Shown here: positions 1 through 8,101 of the stretch, in pieces | Numbering within the stretch: position 1 is the stretch's first letter | Layout of the letters: the number at the start of each line of letters is the position of its first letter | NCBI GenBank assembly: GCA_020696915.1 | Contig: JAJFMR010000017.1 | Span: 1 to 17,961, forward strand | Direction: 5' to 3' | DNA: 17,961 nucleotides | Source: Rhizobiaceae bacterium | GTDB lineage: Bacteria > Pseudomonadota > Alphaproteobacteria > Rhizobiales > Rhizobiaceae | The notes under the pieces: model-generated | Told to the model about the DNA's origin: nothing | Databases searched by the model: none | What the model saw: the letters and a program-made list of their open reading frames with translations, nothing else | Program-made: the position numbers and the translations under genes

Positions 1-656
1 CCGTCGTGGTCAGCCCGGATCTCTCCGCGCCCTGGGTCATGCAGCTCGGGCGCATTCCCGGAAAGATCGTCCCGGCCAAGCTCCGAACCACGCATCCTGC
101 CGAGGCAAGAGCGCGCCGGCGCGTCGAAGCGCTGATGGGCGGAACCAGCGCCATGCGCGCAGCTTCCAGGCCGCCGGAACTGGACCTTCGTGCGCAGATC
201 GATCCGAAATACCTGCCGCAGCAGGTCGGCTATCGGGGGCCCTACCAGTCGGGCACGATAATCATCGATACGGCCGAGAACTTCCTTTTCCTCGTCGAGG
301 GCAACGGCAAGGCGCGGCGCTACGGCGTCGGCACCGGCAAGCCGGGTTTCGAATGGGCCGGCGAGCACAGGATCACCGCCAAGCGGGAGTGGCCGGACTG
401 GCGACCGCCCGCCGAAATGATGACCCGCGAACGCGAGAATGGCCGCGTCCTACCGGCCTTCATGCCGGGCGGGCCGGAGAATCCGCTTGGAGCCCGCGCC
501 CTCTATCTCGGCTCGACACTCTACCGCATCCACGGCACCAATCAGCCTTGGACGATCGGCGGCCGGGTCTCTTCGGGCTGTATCCGGCTGCGCAACGAAG
601 ACGTGGTCGATCTCTACGAGCGGGTCAAGGTCGGCGCCAGGGTCATCGTGATCTAG
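1..656 (+). CDS. L,D-transpeptidase (YkuD domain), 5' partial
   Basis: Probable periplasmic L,D-transpeptidase, the family that makes 3-3 peptidoglycan cross-links or anchors proteins to peptidoglycan through an active-site cysteine. The reading frame is open to the first base of the window; a GTG at 6 is the first possible start seen, but no ribosome binding site or signal peptide is visible, so the true start is probably upstream. Counting from that GTG (216 residues), the YkuD domain covers about residues 82-216: strand GTIIIDTAENFLFLVEG, then YRIHGT with conserved His176, and the catalytic motif SSGCIRLRN with Cys192 at the very C-terminus. The segment before the domain (residues 1-80) is Arg-rich and not recognised. 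The gene ends at TAG 654-656 and is followed by two hairpins. Family assignment is strong; the exact substrate is not readable from the sequence. Confidence 0.9.
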   Translation, partial: VVVSPDLSAPWVMQLGRIPGKIVPAKLRTTHPAEARARRRVEALMGGTSAMRAASRPPELDLRAQIDPKYLPQQVGYRGPYQSGTIIIDTAENFLFLVEGNGKARRYGVGTGKPGFEWAGEHRITAKREWPDWRPPAEMMTRERENGRVLPAFMPGGPENPLGARALYLGSTLYRIHGTNQPWTIGGRVSSGCIRLRNEDVVDLYERVKVGARVIVI

Positions 657-671
657 TTGGGGGCCGGGAAC

Positions 672-736
672 GGGCCGCTCGAGGGGAGCGGCCCTCCGGA
701 AGGGGCGGACGGCCTGACAAGGCCGTCCGCCCTTTT
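672..736 (+). terminator. Tandem hairpins ending in a rho-independent terminator
   Basis: Two perfect hairpins lie 16 nt after the transpeptidase stop. The first has a 9-bp stem (672-680 with 686-694, loop 681-685). The second has a 13-bp GC-rich stem (703-715 with 720-732, loop GACA) followed directly by TTTT (733-736), the layout of an intrinsic terminator for plus-strand transcription. Read from the other strand there is no T-run, so it should stop glcF transcripts less well, although the region separates the two convergent genes. Confidence 0.8.
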
Positions 737-784
737 CCTGGGATGCTGGAGGCAAGGCGGCCGCATCGTTCAGCGGCAGCCGGC

Positions 785-2089
785 TCAAAGCCCTTCCGGC
801 CGCCTGCCGCCATAGGCCCAGTCCAGCAGTTCCACGGTGTGAACCACCGGCAGCTTGGCTGCCGAGGCGATCTGCTCGATGCAGCCGATATTGCCGGTGG
901 CGACGACCTTGGCGCCGGTCGCCTCGAGATTTCTGACCTTGCGGTCGCGCAGCGTTTCCGAAATCGCCGGCTGCAGCAGATTGTAGGTGCCGGCCGAGCC
1001 GCAGCAGATATGCCCCTCGCGCGGTTCGCTCACTGAAAATCCCGCGCGCTCCAGGAGTTGTCTCGGCTGGCGCGTGATCTTCTGCCCGTGCTGCATCGAG
1101 CACGCCGAGTGGTAGGCGACTGCGAGGCCCGGCCGCTCGGACGGTTCGGGCAGGTCGAGCGTGGAGAGATACTCGCTGATGTCCCTGGCGAGCCCGGAGA
1201 CGCGTGCCGCCTTCGCCGCATAGGCGGGATCGAGGCGCAGCATGAAACCGTAGTCCTTGATCGTCGTGCCGCAGCCGGAGGCGGTAATGACGATCGCGTC
1301 CAGTCCGTCGCCGTCGATCTCGCGCATCCAGGCGTCGATGTTGCGGCGGGCCTGCGCCAGCGCCTCCTCTTCGCGGCCCATGTGATGGACGAGCGCGCCG
1401 CAGCAGCCTTCGCCCTCTGCCGCCACCACCTCGATCCCGAGCCTGGTCATCAGCGCGATCGCGGCATCGTTGATGCCCGGCTTCAGCACCGGTTGCGCGC
1501 AGCCGGTGAGGATCGCGACGCGGCCCCGCGTCGCCGTGTCGGGCGGCGGGCGGTGCCGGCCCGGCCTCGCAAGCACCGAAGCCTGCGGCACCGAAGCCGG
1601 GGCAAGCTTCAGCATCGCGCCCACCGGCTGCAGTCCGGGCACCGCGGAAAGCAGCCCGGCAAACGGCCTTGCCAGCCTGGCCAGGGCAAGCGCTGCGCGG
1701 AAGCGACCCGGGTGAGGCAGTACGTAAGCCAGCAGCGCCCGGATCAGCCGGTCGGGGAGGGCACGGCGGTAGGTCTTCTCGATGTGGCTGCGGGCATGGT
1801 CGACGAGGTGCATGTAGTGGACGCCCGACGGACAGGTCGTCATGCAGGAGAGGCACGAGAGGCAGCGATCGATATGGGTGACGGTTTCGCGGTCGGCCGG
1901 CCTGCCGTTTTCCAGCATGTCCTTGATGAGGTAAATGCGGCCGCGCGGGCTGTCGAGTTCGTTGCCGAGCGTCACATAAGTCGGGCAGGTCGCCGTGCAG
2001 AAGCCGCAATGCACGCATTTGCGGAGGATCTTCTCCGATTCCTCGACCTGCGGGTCGGCAAGCTGGGCAGCGGTGAAGCTAGTCTGCAT
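785..2089 (-). CDS. glcF: Glycolate oxidase iron-sulfur subunit GlcF
   Basis: Iron-sulfur subunit of the GlcDEF complex, passing electrons from the flavin subunits towards the respiratory chain at the inner membrane. The 434-residue protein begins with two ferredoxin-type 4Fe-4S motifs: C25-x2-C28-x2-C31-x3-C35-P and C76-x2-C79-x2-C82-x3-C86-P. The C-terminal half carries the paired cysteine-rich CCG domains typical of GlcF/LutA/HdrB proteins (GEGCCGA, SGCGT, HSACSMQHG, HICCGSAGTY, GNIGC). E. coli GlcF is about 407 residues, so length is normal; a proline/arginine-rich linker between the halves (about residues 165-190) explains the excess. The ATG at 2089 overlaps the 3' end of glcE by 11 nt, implying translational coupling. 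It is the last gene of glcD-glcE-glcF. A D-lactate dehydrogenase role cannot be excluded. Confidence 0.93.
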   Translation of the reverse strand: MQTSFTAAQLADPQVEESEKILRKCVHCGFCTATCPTYVTLGNELDSPRGRIYLIKDMLENGRPADRETVTHIDRCLSCLSCMTTCPSGVHYMHLVDHARSHIEKTYRRALPDRLIRALLAYVLPHPGRFRAALALARLARPFAGLLSAVPGLQPVGAMLKLAPASVPQASVLARPGRHRPPPDTATRGRVAILTGCAQPVLKPGINDAAIALMTRLGIEVVAAEGEGCCGALVHHMGREEEALAQARRNIDAWMREIDGDGLDAIVITASGCGTTIKDYGFMLRLDPAYAAKAARVSGLARDISEYLSTLDLPEPSERPGLAVAYHSACSMQHGQKITRQPRQLLERAGFSVSEPREGHICCGSAGTYNLLQPAISETLRDRKVRNLEATGAKVVATGNIGCIEQIASAAKLPVVHTVELLDWAYGGRRPEGL

Positions 2090-3338
2090 CAGGCGTCATC
2101 CTGCCGGGGTTGAGGATGTTCATCGGATCGAACTGAGCCTTCAGCCGCGCCGACAATGCGGCGAGCGCCGTCGGTTGCGGCTCGAAGACCGGTGCCGAGG
2201 AGCGCTGGGCCGGGCTCGCGCGGACCAGCGTGGCGTGGCCGCCGCCATGTGCCCGAACGAGGCGCCGCACGAGATCCGCTTCGGGTTCCGCCTCCATGCG
2301 CAGCCAGACCAGGCCGCCCTGCCAATCGTAGAAAGCGTCGGCGCCTGCTTCCATCCTCAGCGCCAGCACCATCCTGTGTGCCTGGTAGGGCGCCATCGAG
2401 ACCCGCCAGACCGGCCGCTGGCTTCCGTCGGCGAAGGGCATGCAGTCGCGGATGCCGCGCCATATGGACCGGGAGGCCGGCTCCTCGATCGTCTCGGCTG
2501 GGCCGGCGCTGCCAAGCATGGCCTCGAGGGTTGCGATGCGGTACGCGACGCTCGGCCCGAAACCTTCGACGCGGAGCAGCGTCAGCGCATCGCTGCCGGC
2601 CGCGCCTCCGGCAATGCGCGCAGCGATACCCTGCGGCAGATGAGCGGCCCCCGACACTTCGGCAGTCGAACTCATGGCATGCGCCATGACGCCGGCCGCC
2701 GCCTCGTCGGTCAGCCCGGCGATCGCCAGGGTCGTCTCGGTCTCGCCGGCAGGCAGCACCTTGAAAGTGACGTCGGTCACCACGGCGAGCGTCCCCCAGG
2801 AGCCCGCCATCAGCTTGGAAAGATCGTAGCCGGTCACGTTCTTGACCACCCGGCCTCCCGATTTGAAAGTCTCGGCCCGCCCCGACACCGCCGCGATGCC
2901 GAGCACATGGTCGCGCGCCGCGCCGGCCTTGATGCGGCGCGGACCGGCAAGGTTCGCCGCGAGCGCGCCGCCGATCGTTCCCCCGCGGCCGCCCTCGCCA
3001 AGGGCCGTTCCCTCCCGCCGAACGCCAAGCAGAGACGAATAGTCGATCGGGTCGAAGGCGAGTTCCTGGCCATTGTCCGCAAGCACTTGCTCGATCTCGG
3101 CGAGCGGCGTGCCGGCCCTGGCGGACAGCACGAGTTCCTCGGGTTCGTAGAGCGTCACGCCAGAGAGAAGCGACAGATCGAGCGCACGGCCGGCTTCCTG
3201 GGGATGGCCGATGCCGCGCTTTGAGCCTTGCCCGAAGATCTCCAGCGGCGCTCTTTGCGAGAGCGCCCACTCGACGGCGGATTGGACGTCGCCGGGGGTC
3301 GCCGGGGTGAAGCCGGTCATGCGGGGAACGACTTGCAT
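2079..3338 (-). CDS. glcE: Glycolate oxidase FAD-binding subunit GlcE
   Basis: Second flavoprotein-type subunit of glycolate oxidase; in E. coli glcD, glcE and glcF are all needed for activity. The 419-residue protein has the FAD_binding_4 (PCMH-type) fold: FGQGSKRGIG at 35-44, the pyrophosphate-binding region TIGGALAANLAGPRR at 121-135, and GGRVVKNVTGYDLSKL at 161-176. The C-terminus ends in the family's LNPGRM. It lacks the large C-terminal oxidase domain found in GlcD, as expected for GlcE. The start at 3338 is used here; an internal Met at 3320 (residue 7) is an alternative. It lies 61 nt after glcD and overlaps glcF by 11 nt, so it is the middle gene of the operon. Confidence 0.93.
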   Translation of the reverse strand: MQVVPRMTGFTPATPGDVQSAVEWALSQRAPLEIFGQGSKRGIGHPQEAGRALDLSLLSGVTLYEPEELVLSARAGTPLAEIEQVLADNGQELAFDPIDYSSLLGVRREGTALGEGGRGGTIGGALAANLAGPRRIKAGAARDHVLGIAAVSGRAETFKSGGRVVKNVTGYDLSKLMAGSWGTLAVVTDVTFKVLPAGETETTLAIAGLTDEAAAGVMAHAMSSTAEVSGAAHLPQGIAARIAGGAAGSDALTLLRVEGFGPSVAYRIATLEAMLGSAGPAETIEEPASRSIWRGIRDCMPFADGSQRPVWRVSMAPYQAHRMVLALRMEAGADAFYDWQGGLVWLRMEAEPEADLVRRLVRAHGGGHATLVRASPAQRSSAPVFEPQPTALAALSARLKAQFDPMNILNPGRMTPDAD

Positions 3339-3399
3339 TGCCGAGGCGCCGTCACAGCCTGGTACGCCGGATGCAGGCGATCGGGCGCTGCGAAATCCA

Positions 3400-4896
3400 T
3401 CAGAACCTCGGAATTTCCGGGAAGGCCAGTCCGCCCCGACTGACGTGCATGCGGCCCAGTTCGGCGCACCGGCGGAGCTGCGGGAATACCTTGCCCGGGT
3501 TGAGCAGGTGATCCGGATCGAAGGCGCATTTCACGCGCATCTGCTGATCGAGGTCGATCCCGGTGAACATTTCCGGCATGAGGTCCCGCTTCTCGACGCC
3601 GACCCCGTGCTCGCCAGTCAGGACACCGCCGACGGCGACGCAGAGCCGCAGAATGTCGGCCCCGAAACGTTCCGCCTTGTCGAGCTCGCCCGGTACGTTC
3701 GCATCGTAGAGGATCAGCGGATGCAGGTTGCCGTCACCGGCGTGGAACACATTGGCGACGCGCAGCCCGTAGCGCTCGGAGAAGTCGCGCATGCCGGCCA
3801 GCACCCGCGGGAGCTGCTTGCGGGGAATGGTGCCGTCCATGCAATAATAGTCGGGCGAAATCCTGCCGGCTGCAGGGAAGGCGGCCTTGCGGCCCGCCCA
3901 GAAGGACAGCCGCTCCGCCTCGTCGCGGGAGGCGCGGCAGGTGGTGGAGCCGTTGCGGGCAGCGATCTCCTGGACGAGGCCGATGAGATGGTCGACCTCG
4001 ACTCCCGGCCCGTCGAGCTCGACGATCAGCAGCGCCTCCACGTCGAGCGGATAGCCGGCGCCGACGAAGTCTTCGGCCGCGTGGATCGCCGGCCGGTCCA
4101 TCATCTCCATGCCGCCGGGAATGATGCCGTGCCCGATGATGTCCGCGACGCATTGCCCGGCCTGCTCGCTGGTCGGGAAGCCGATGAGCAGGGCGCGGGC
4201 CGTTTCAGGTTTTTTCAGGATGCGCACGGTGATCTCGGTGACAACCGCAAGCAGCCCTTCCGACCCGGTCAGGACACCGAGCAGGTCGTAGCCCTCGGCG
4301 TCGAGATGGCGCCCGCCCAGGCGCAAGACCTCGCCGGTGATCAGCACGATCTCGACGCCGAGCAGATTGTTGGCCGTCAGGCCGTATTTCAGGCAATGCA
4401 CGCCGCCCGAATTTTCAGCGACATTGCCGCCGATCGAGCAGGCGATCTGCGAGGAAGGGTCGGGCGCGTAATAGAATCCCTCGCTCTCGACGGCTTGCGT
4501 AATGCCCAGATTGGTGACGCCGGGCTGTGCGACGACCACGCGGTTGGGGAAGTCGACCTCCAGGATGCGGTTGAAGCGACTCATGACCAGCAGCACGGCA
4601 TCTTCGAGCGGCAGCGCGCCGCCCGAAAGCGAGGTACCGGCGCCGCGCGGCACGACCCGTATGTTGTGCCCGCCGCAATATTTCATGATGCGCGAGACCT
4701 GGTCCACCGTCTGCGGCAGCACCACCACCATCGGCAGCTGCCGGTAGGCGGTCAGCCCGTCGGTCTCGAAGGCGCGCATCTCGTTGACCGCGTCGACGAC
4801 CCCCTCGCCGGGCACGATTGCCCGCAGATCGGCGACAATCCCTGCGCGCCGTCTGAGCGTCTCGGCATCGGGTTTCGGCATGACGAGCCCGGACAT
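3400..4896 (-). CDS. glcD: Glycolate oxidase catalytic FAD subunit GlcD
   Basis: Catalytic flavoprotein oxidising glycolate to glyoxylate; the family also accepts D-lactate, giving pyruvate. The 498-residue length equals the family norm (about 499 in E. coli). The N-terminal FAD_binding_4 domain (about 55-230) shows RGAGTSLSGG at 84-93 and CSIGGNVAENSGGVHCLKYG at 153-172. The C-terminal FAD-oxidase domain (about 230-473) shows VFHAGDGNLHP at 383-393, whose His residues are typical catalytic and metal-binding positions, and TGEHGVGVEK at 427-436, then LNPGKV. The start is well supported: on the minus strand a GGAG Shine-Dalgarno (complement at 4903-4906) sits 6 nt before the ATG. First gene of glcDEF, divergent from the FCD regulator gene. 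Confidence 0.95.
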   Translation of the reverse strand: MSGLVMPKPDAETLRRRAGIVADLRAIVPGEGVVDAVNEMRAFETDGLTAYRQLPMVVVLPQTVDQVSRIMKYCGGHNIRVVPRGAGTSLSGGALPLEDAVLLVMSRFNRILEVDFPNRVVVAQPGVTNLGITQAVESEGFYYAPDPSSQIACSIGGNVAENSGGVHCLKYGLTANNLLGVEIVLITGEVLRLGGRHLDAEGYDLLGVLTGSEGLLAVVTEITVRILKKPETARALLIGFPTSEQAGQCVADIIGHGIIPGGMEMMDRPAIHAAEDFVGAGYPLDVEALLIVELDGPGVEVDHLIGLVQEIAARNGSTTCRASRDEAERLSFWAGRKAAFPAAGRISPDYYCMDGTIPRKQLPRVLAGMRDFSERYGLRVANVFHAGDGNLHPLILYDANVPGELDKAERFGADILRLCVAVGGVLTGEHGVGVEKRDLMPEMFTGIDLDQQMRVKCAFDPDHLLNPGKVFPQLRRCAELGRMHVSRGGLAFPEIPRF

Positions 4897-4902
4897 TGAT
4901 AA

Positions 4903-4906
4903 CTCC
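4903..4906 (-). promoter_or_regulatory. Ribosome binding site of glcD
   Basis: Minus-strand GGAG, 6 nt before the glcD ATG. It fixes the start at 4896. Confidence 0.7.
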
Positions 4907-4912
4907 GGATTG

Positions 4913-4931
4913 TGGTAAGAAGCTTTTACCA
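4913..4931. promoter_or_regulatory. Candidate operator: TGGTAA-N7-TTACCA inverted repeat
   Basis: A 19-nt inverted repeat (TGGTAA at 4913-4918, TTACCA at 4926-4931) lies 17 nt upstream of the glcD start and over its predicted -10 box. FadR-subfamily GntR regulators such as FadR, PdhR and LldR are known to bind TGGT...ACCA palindromes, usually with only about 3 nt between TGGT and ACCA. Here the gap is 11 nt, so either the regulator uses wider spacing or only one half is a true site. It is the natural target for the adjacent FCD regulator (inference). Confidence 0.5.
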
Positions 4932-4951
4932 GTTGATCGTCCGGTGTGCAA
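4923..4951 (-). promoter_or_regulatory. Candidate promoter of glcDEF
   Basis: On the minus strand, TTGCAC (complement of 4946-4951) and TAAAAG (complement of 4923-4928) are separated by exactly 17 nt, resembling a sigma-70 -35/-10 pair (4 of 6 matches for each box). The -10 lies inside the inverted repeat at 4913-4931, an arrangement that suits repression. Alphaproteobacterial promoters are loose, so this is tentative. Confidence 0.4.
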
Positions 4952-5007
4952 ACTGCGCAAAATCACGCCGCGCCTGGGCATCTTTAGGCAATGACTGGAC
5001 AAACAAA

Positions 5008-5037
5008 TTGACCGGCCACGCCGGACCGCCCTATGCT
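5008..5037 (+). promoter_or_regulatory. Candidate promoter of the regulator gene
   Basis: TTGACC (5008-5013) and TATGCT (5032-5037) with an 18-nt spacer resemble a sigma-70 promoter. Transcription would start near 5044, leaving a leader of roughly 20 nt before the TTG start at 5067. Confidence 0.45.
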
Positions 5038-5066
5038 GCGGCCCGAGGAATGTCCGGACCGGCCTG

Positions 5067-5843
5067 TTGGGTGAAATCTTTTCCAGGATAGAGCACTCGC
5101 GCACTGCCGACGAGGTGGTCGAGCAGATCGAGGGCCTTATCCTCGAGGGCGTGCTGCGGGTCGGCGACCGCCTGCCCGGCGAGCGTGAGCTAGCGCGGCA
5201 GTTCGAGGTGTCGCGGCCGATCCTGCGCGACGCGCTGAAGCGGCTGGAATCGCGAGGCCTGCTGATCACCAGGCCGGGCGGCGGCACGCATGTCGCCGAC
5301 GTGATCGGTCAGGTCTTTGCCCGGCCGGTGCTGGAGCTGATCTCGATGCACCGCAAGGCGGCCGCCGACTACCTGGAATACCGGCGCGAGGTCGAGGGCA
5401 TCGCCGCCGAATATGCGGCGCGGCGCGCTACGGCCGACGATCTCGCCTTGCTCGATGGCATCGTCGACCGCATGCAGGCGGCCCACCAGGCCGGCGATTT
5501 CGGGAAAGAGGCTGCCATCGACGTGGAGTTCCACAACGCCGTCGGAGAGTGCGCCCACAACATCGTCCTGCTGCACACGCTGCGCTCCTGCTACCGGCTG
5601 CTGTCCGATGGGGTTTTCCACAACCGGCTGCTCATCTTCGATCTTCCCGGTGCCCGGGAGGCCTTGCTATCCCAGCATCTGGCCATCCAGGATGCGATCG
5701 GACGGCGCGACCCGGCGGCCGCCCGGCAGGCAGCCACGGAGCACATCAGCTATGTGGAACGTGCCATGATCGACGCCGAGCGCAACTGTGACTGGCAGAG
5801 GGTCTCGCGGCTGCGGCTGCGGCAAAGGACCGGTGTCGGCTGA
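5067..5843 (+). CDS. GntR-family regulator, FadR subfamily (FCD domain), LutR/LldR-like
   Basis: DNA-binding regulator, probably of both glcDEF and lutABC. The 258-residue product has a winged-helix GntR domain at about 13-76 (LPGERELARQFEVSRPILRDA, wing GLLITRPGGGTHV) and a helical FCD effector domain at about 100-235. The FCD metal-site pattern is complete: Asp152, His156, His204 and His226, so a metal-bound carboxylate ligand such as lactate or glycolate is plausible. The start is TTG at 5067: an in-frame stop at 4992 and the absence of an in-frame ATG or GTG between leave no better choice, and the motif IFSRIEHSRTAD begins right after it. A weak start and weak Shine-Dalgarno suggest low expression. 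It is divergent from glcD and lies 59 nt before lutA. In Bacillus subtilis, LutR of the same subfamily controls lutABC. Confidence 0.9.
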   Translation: MGEIFSRIEHSRTADEVVEQIEGLILEGVLRVGDRLPGERELARQFEVSRPILRDALKRLESRGLLITRPGGGTHVADVIGQVFARPVLELISMHRKAAADYLEYRREVEGIAAEYAARRATADDLALLDGIVDRMQAAHQAGDFGKEAAIDVEFHNAVGECAHNIVLLHTLRSCYRLLSDGVFHNRLLIFDLPGAREALLSQHLAIQDAIGRRDPAAARQAATEHISYVERAMIDAERNCDWQRVSRLRLRQRTGVG

Positions 5844-5902
5844 AAAGGCGGCGGGACTCGCATTGTTGCCATCACATCCATTTCCGCTCATAGGGGCCGG
5901 AC

Positions 5903-6676
5903 ATGACATCCAAAGATCCTGAAGCGCCTCCCCGCGTCGGCCTTTTCGTGACCTGCCTCGTCGACCTTTTCCGCCCGACCGTCGGCTTCGCCGCGATCAA
6001 GCTTCTGGAAGATGCGGGCTGCACGGTCGAGGTGCCGCTTGCGCAGACCTGCTGCGGTCAGCCGGCCTACAATTCCGGCGACCGGAAGGACGCCCGCGCC
6101 ATCGCCGAAAATGCCATCTCGGTCTTCGAGGACTTCGACTACGTGGTCGCCCCGTCGGGCTCCTGTGCCGGCATGCTGAAGCGGCACTATCCCGGCCTTT
6201 TCTCGGGCGATCCGGACTGGCAGGCCCGTGCCGGCGCGTTTGCAGGCAAAGTTCACGAACTGGTCAGCTTTCTGTCCGATATACGCGGCGTGCGTGCCGT
6301 GACGGCACGCCACGAGGCGACCGTCACCTATCATGATTCCTGTTCTGGCCTGCGCGAGCTCGGCATCAGGAGCCAGCCGCGCTCGCTACTCGCTTCCGTC
6401 GAGGGGCTGGAACTCGTCGAACTCGAGGATGCCGATGTCTGCTGCGGCTTCGGCGGCACGTTCTGCGTGAAGTATCCCGATATTTCCAACGCGATACTCG
6501 ATGCCAAGACCGGCTGCGTCGAAGCGTCGGGAGCCGGGACGCTGCTCGCCGGCGATCTCGGCTGTCTCATGAACATGGCCGGCAAGCTGAAGCGCCAGCG
6601 GTCGCGCGTGGAGGTGCGTCACGTCGCCGAGGTGCTGGCCGGCATGACTGACGGGCCGCCGATCGGCGGGAGGTAA
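5903..6676 (+). CDS. lutA: L-lactate utilisation protein LutA/LldE (CCG-domain iron-sulfur subunit)
   Basis: Subunit of the three-part LutABC (LldEFG) complex, which oxidises L-lactate to pyruvate. The 257-residue protein consists of two CCG domains, the cysteine-rich fold shared with GlcF and HdrB: FVTCLVDLFRP with Cys18, QTCCGQPAYNSG with Cys50-Cys51, SGSCAG with Cys88; then YHDSCSGLRELG with Cys147, VCCGFGGTFCVKYP with Cys180-Cys181, and GDLGCLMN with Cys221. Length is in the normal range (about 240). ATG at 5903 is preceded by AGGGG (5892-5896) with 6-nt spacing. It follows the regulator by 59 nt and precedes lutB by 6 nt, so the genes form one operon. Confidence 0.93.
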   Translation: MTSKDPEAPPRVGLFVTCLVDLFRPTVGFAAIKLLEDAGCTVEVPLAQTCCGQPAYNSGDRKDARAIAENAISVFEDFDYVVAPSGSCAGMLKRHYPGLFSGDPDWQARAGAFAGKVHELVSFLSDIRGVRAVTARHEATVTYHDSCSGLRELGIRSQPRSLLASVEGLELVELEDADVCCGFGGTFCVKYPDISNAILDAKTGCVEASGAGTLLAGDLGCLMNMAGKLKRQRSRVEVRHVAEVLAGMTDGPPIGGR

Positions 6677-6682
6677 GGCACC

Positions 6683-8101
6683 ATGCGGATCACCTCGCCG
6701 GCCTTCAAGGAAAACGCCAGGCTGGCGCTTGCCGACCCCCAGTTGCAGCAGGCGCTCGGCAATGTGCGTTCCGGCTTCATCGACAAGCGCGAAACGGCCG
6801 TCGATGCGCTGCCCGAATTCGAAGCGCTGCGCGACAGCGCCCGCGCCATCAAGGATCACGCGCTGCAGAATCTCGACCTTTACCTCGAAGCTTACGAGGC
6901 GAAGGTGCTGGCGTCGGGCGGCCATGTCCATTGGGCGGAAACGGCCGAGGACGCCCGCAACATCATCCTTGGGATCTGCCGGTCCGCCGGCGCGCGAACG
7001 GTGACCAAGGGCAAATCCATGATCACCGAAGAAATCGCGCTCAACGAGTTCCTGGAGGAAAACGGCATCCGGCCGGTGGAGACCGACCTCGTCGAATATA
7101 TCATCCAGCTTCGCCGGGAGCACCCTAGTCACATCATCGCGCCGGCCGTGCACGTCACCCAGGCGCAGGTCGAGGCAGATTTCCGCCGCGTCCACGACCA
7201 TCTGCCGGTGGCCCGCGATCTCTCCGAGCCCGAAGCGCTGCTCGGCGAAGCGCGGCGGGTGCTGCGTTCGAAATATTTCGAGGCCGATGTCGGGATAACC
7301 GGCGCCAACTTTCTCGTGGCGGAGACCGGTTCGTCGGTCATCGTGACCAATGAGGGAAACGGCGATCTCACCCAGATCCTGGGCAAGGTGCACGTCGTGG
7401 TTGCCTCGATCGAGAAGATAGTGCCGACGCTCGAAGACACGGCCCAGATATTGCGGGTGCTGGCGCGCTCGGCGACCGGCCAGGATATGAGCGTCTATAC
7501 GACGGTGTCCACCGGGCCGCGCCGCTGGGGCGATCCCGACGGGCCGGCCGAATACCATGTGGTGATCATCGACAACGGCCGCTCGGCAATGCTGGGGAGC
7601 GATTTCCAGGACATGCTGCGCTGCATCCGTTGCGGCGCCTGCATGAACCACTGCCCGGTCTACCATGCGGTCGGCGGCCACGCCTATGGTTGGGTCTATC
7701 CTGGACCGATGGGGGCGGTGCTGACGCCGTCGCTGGTCGGGGTGGACAAGGCGGGACATCTTCCCAACGCTTCGACCTTCTGCGGCCGCTGCGAGAGTGT
7801 GTGCCCGATGAAGATACCGTTGCCCAGGATGATGCGGCACTGGCGCGAGCGCGAGTTCGAACGCGCGCTGAACCCGGCCGCCGCGCGCTACGGACTGAAG
7901 GCCTGGGCCTTTCTTGCCCGGCGCCCTGCGCTCTACCAGGCCGTTACGGCGACCGGCATGCGGCTCCTGTCGCTGTTGGGAGGGCGAAAGCGGCGCCTTT
8001 CCTGGTTGCCGCTCGGCGGCAGCTGGACGAAGCACCGTGAATTTCCGGCGCCTGAAGGCAGCACCTTCCTGCGCCAGATGAAGGCGAGGGCACGGCCATG
8101 A
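6683..8101 (+). CDS. lutB: L-lactate utilisation iron-sulfur protein LutB/LldF
   Basis: Iron-sulfur component of the LutABC L-lactate oxidising system. The 472-residue length fits the family. An N-terminal LUD domain (about 65-295) contains TKGKSMITEEIALNEFLE at 108-125, GITGANFLVAETGSSVIVTN at 204-223, and the region leading to STGPR. A ferredoxin-like module follows: C314-x2-C317-x2-C320-x3-C324-P and C367-x2-C370-x3-C374-P. The C-terminal tail (about 385-472) is helical and basic, as in other LutB proteins. A GGGAGG site at 6668-6673 precedes the ATG. The stop overlaps the lutC start by 4 nt (ATGA at 8098-8101), showing translational coupling. Confidence 0.95.
   Translation: MRITSPAFKENARLALADPQLQQALGNVRSGFIDKRETAVDALPEFEALRDSARAIKDHALQNLDLYLEAYEAKVLASGGHVHWAETAEDARNIILGICRSAGARTVTKGKSMITEEIALNEFLEENGIRPVETDLVEYIIQLRREHPSHIIAPAVHVTQAQVEADFRRVHDHLPVARDLSEPEALLGEARRVLRSKYFEADVGITGANFLVAETGSSVIVTNEGNGDLTQILGKVHVVVASIEKIVPTLEDTAQILRVLARSATGQDMSVYTTVSTGPRRWGDPDGPAEYHVVIIDNGRSAMLGSDFQDMLRCIRCGACMNHCPVYHAVGGHAYGWVYPGPMGAVLTPSLVGVDKAGHLPNASTFCGRCESVCPMKIPLPRMMRHWREREFERALNPAAARYGLKAWAFLARRPALYQAVTATGMRLLSLLGGRKRRLSWLPLGGSWTKHREFPAPEGSTFLRQMKARARP

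Noticed and set aside
450..2018. A long 522-codon minus-strand frame overlapping glcF.
   Set aside because: It is an Arg/Ala/Pro-rich frame-shifted shadow of glcF with no recognisable motif; high GC produces such frames throughout the window.
3211..4899. A 562-codon plus-strand frame opposite glcD.
   Set aside because: Antisense shadow of a gene with unmistakable FAD-oxidase motifs; no ribosome site or domain.
6386..8035. A 549-codon minus-strand frame opposite lutA-lutB.
   Set aside because: The plus strand carries clear iron-sulfur and LUD motifs; the antisense product is His/Arg-rich without any domain.
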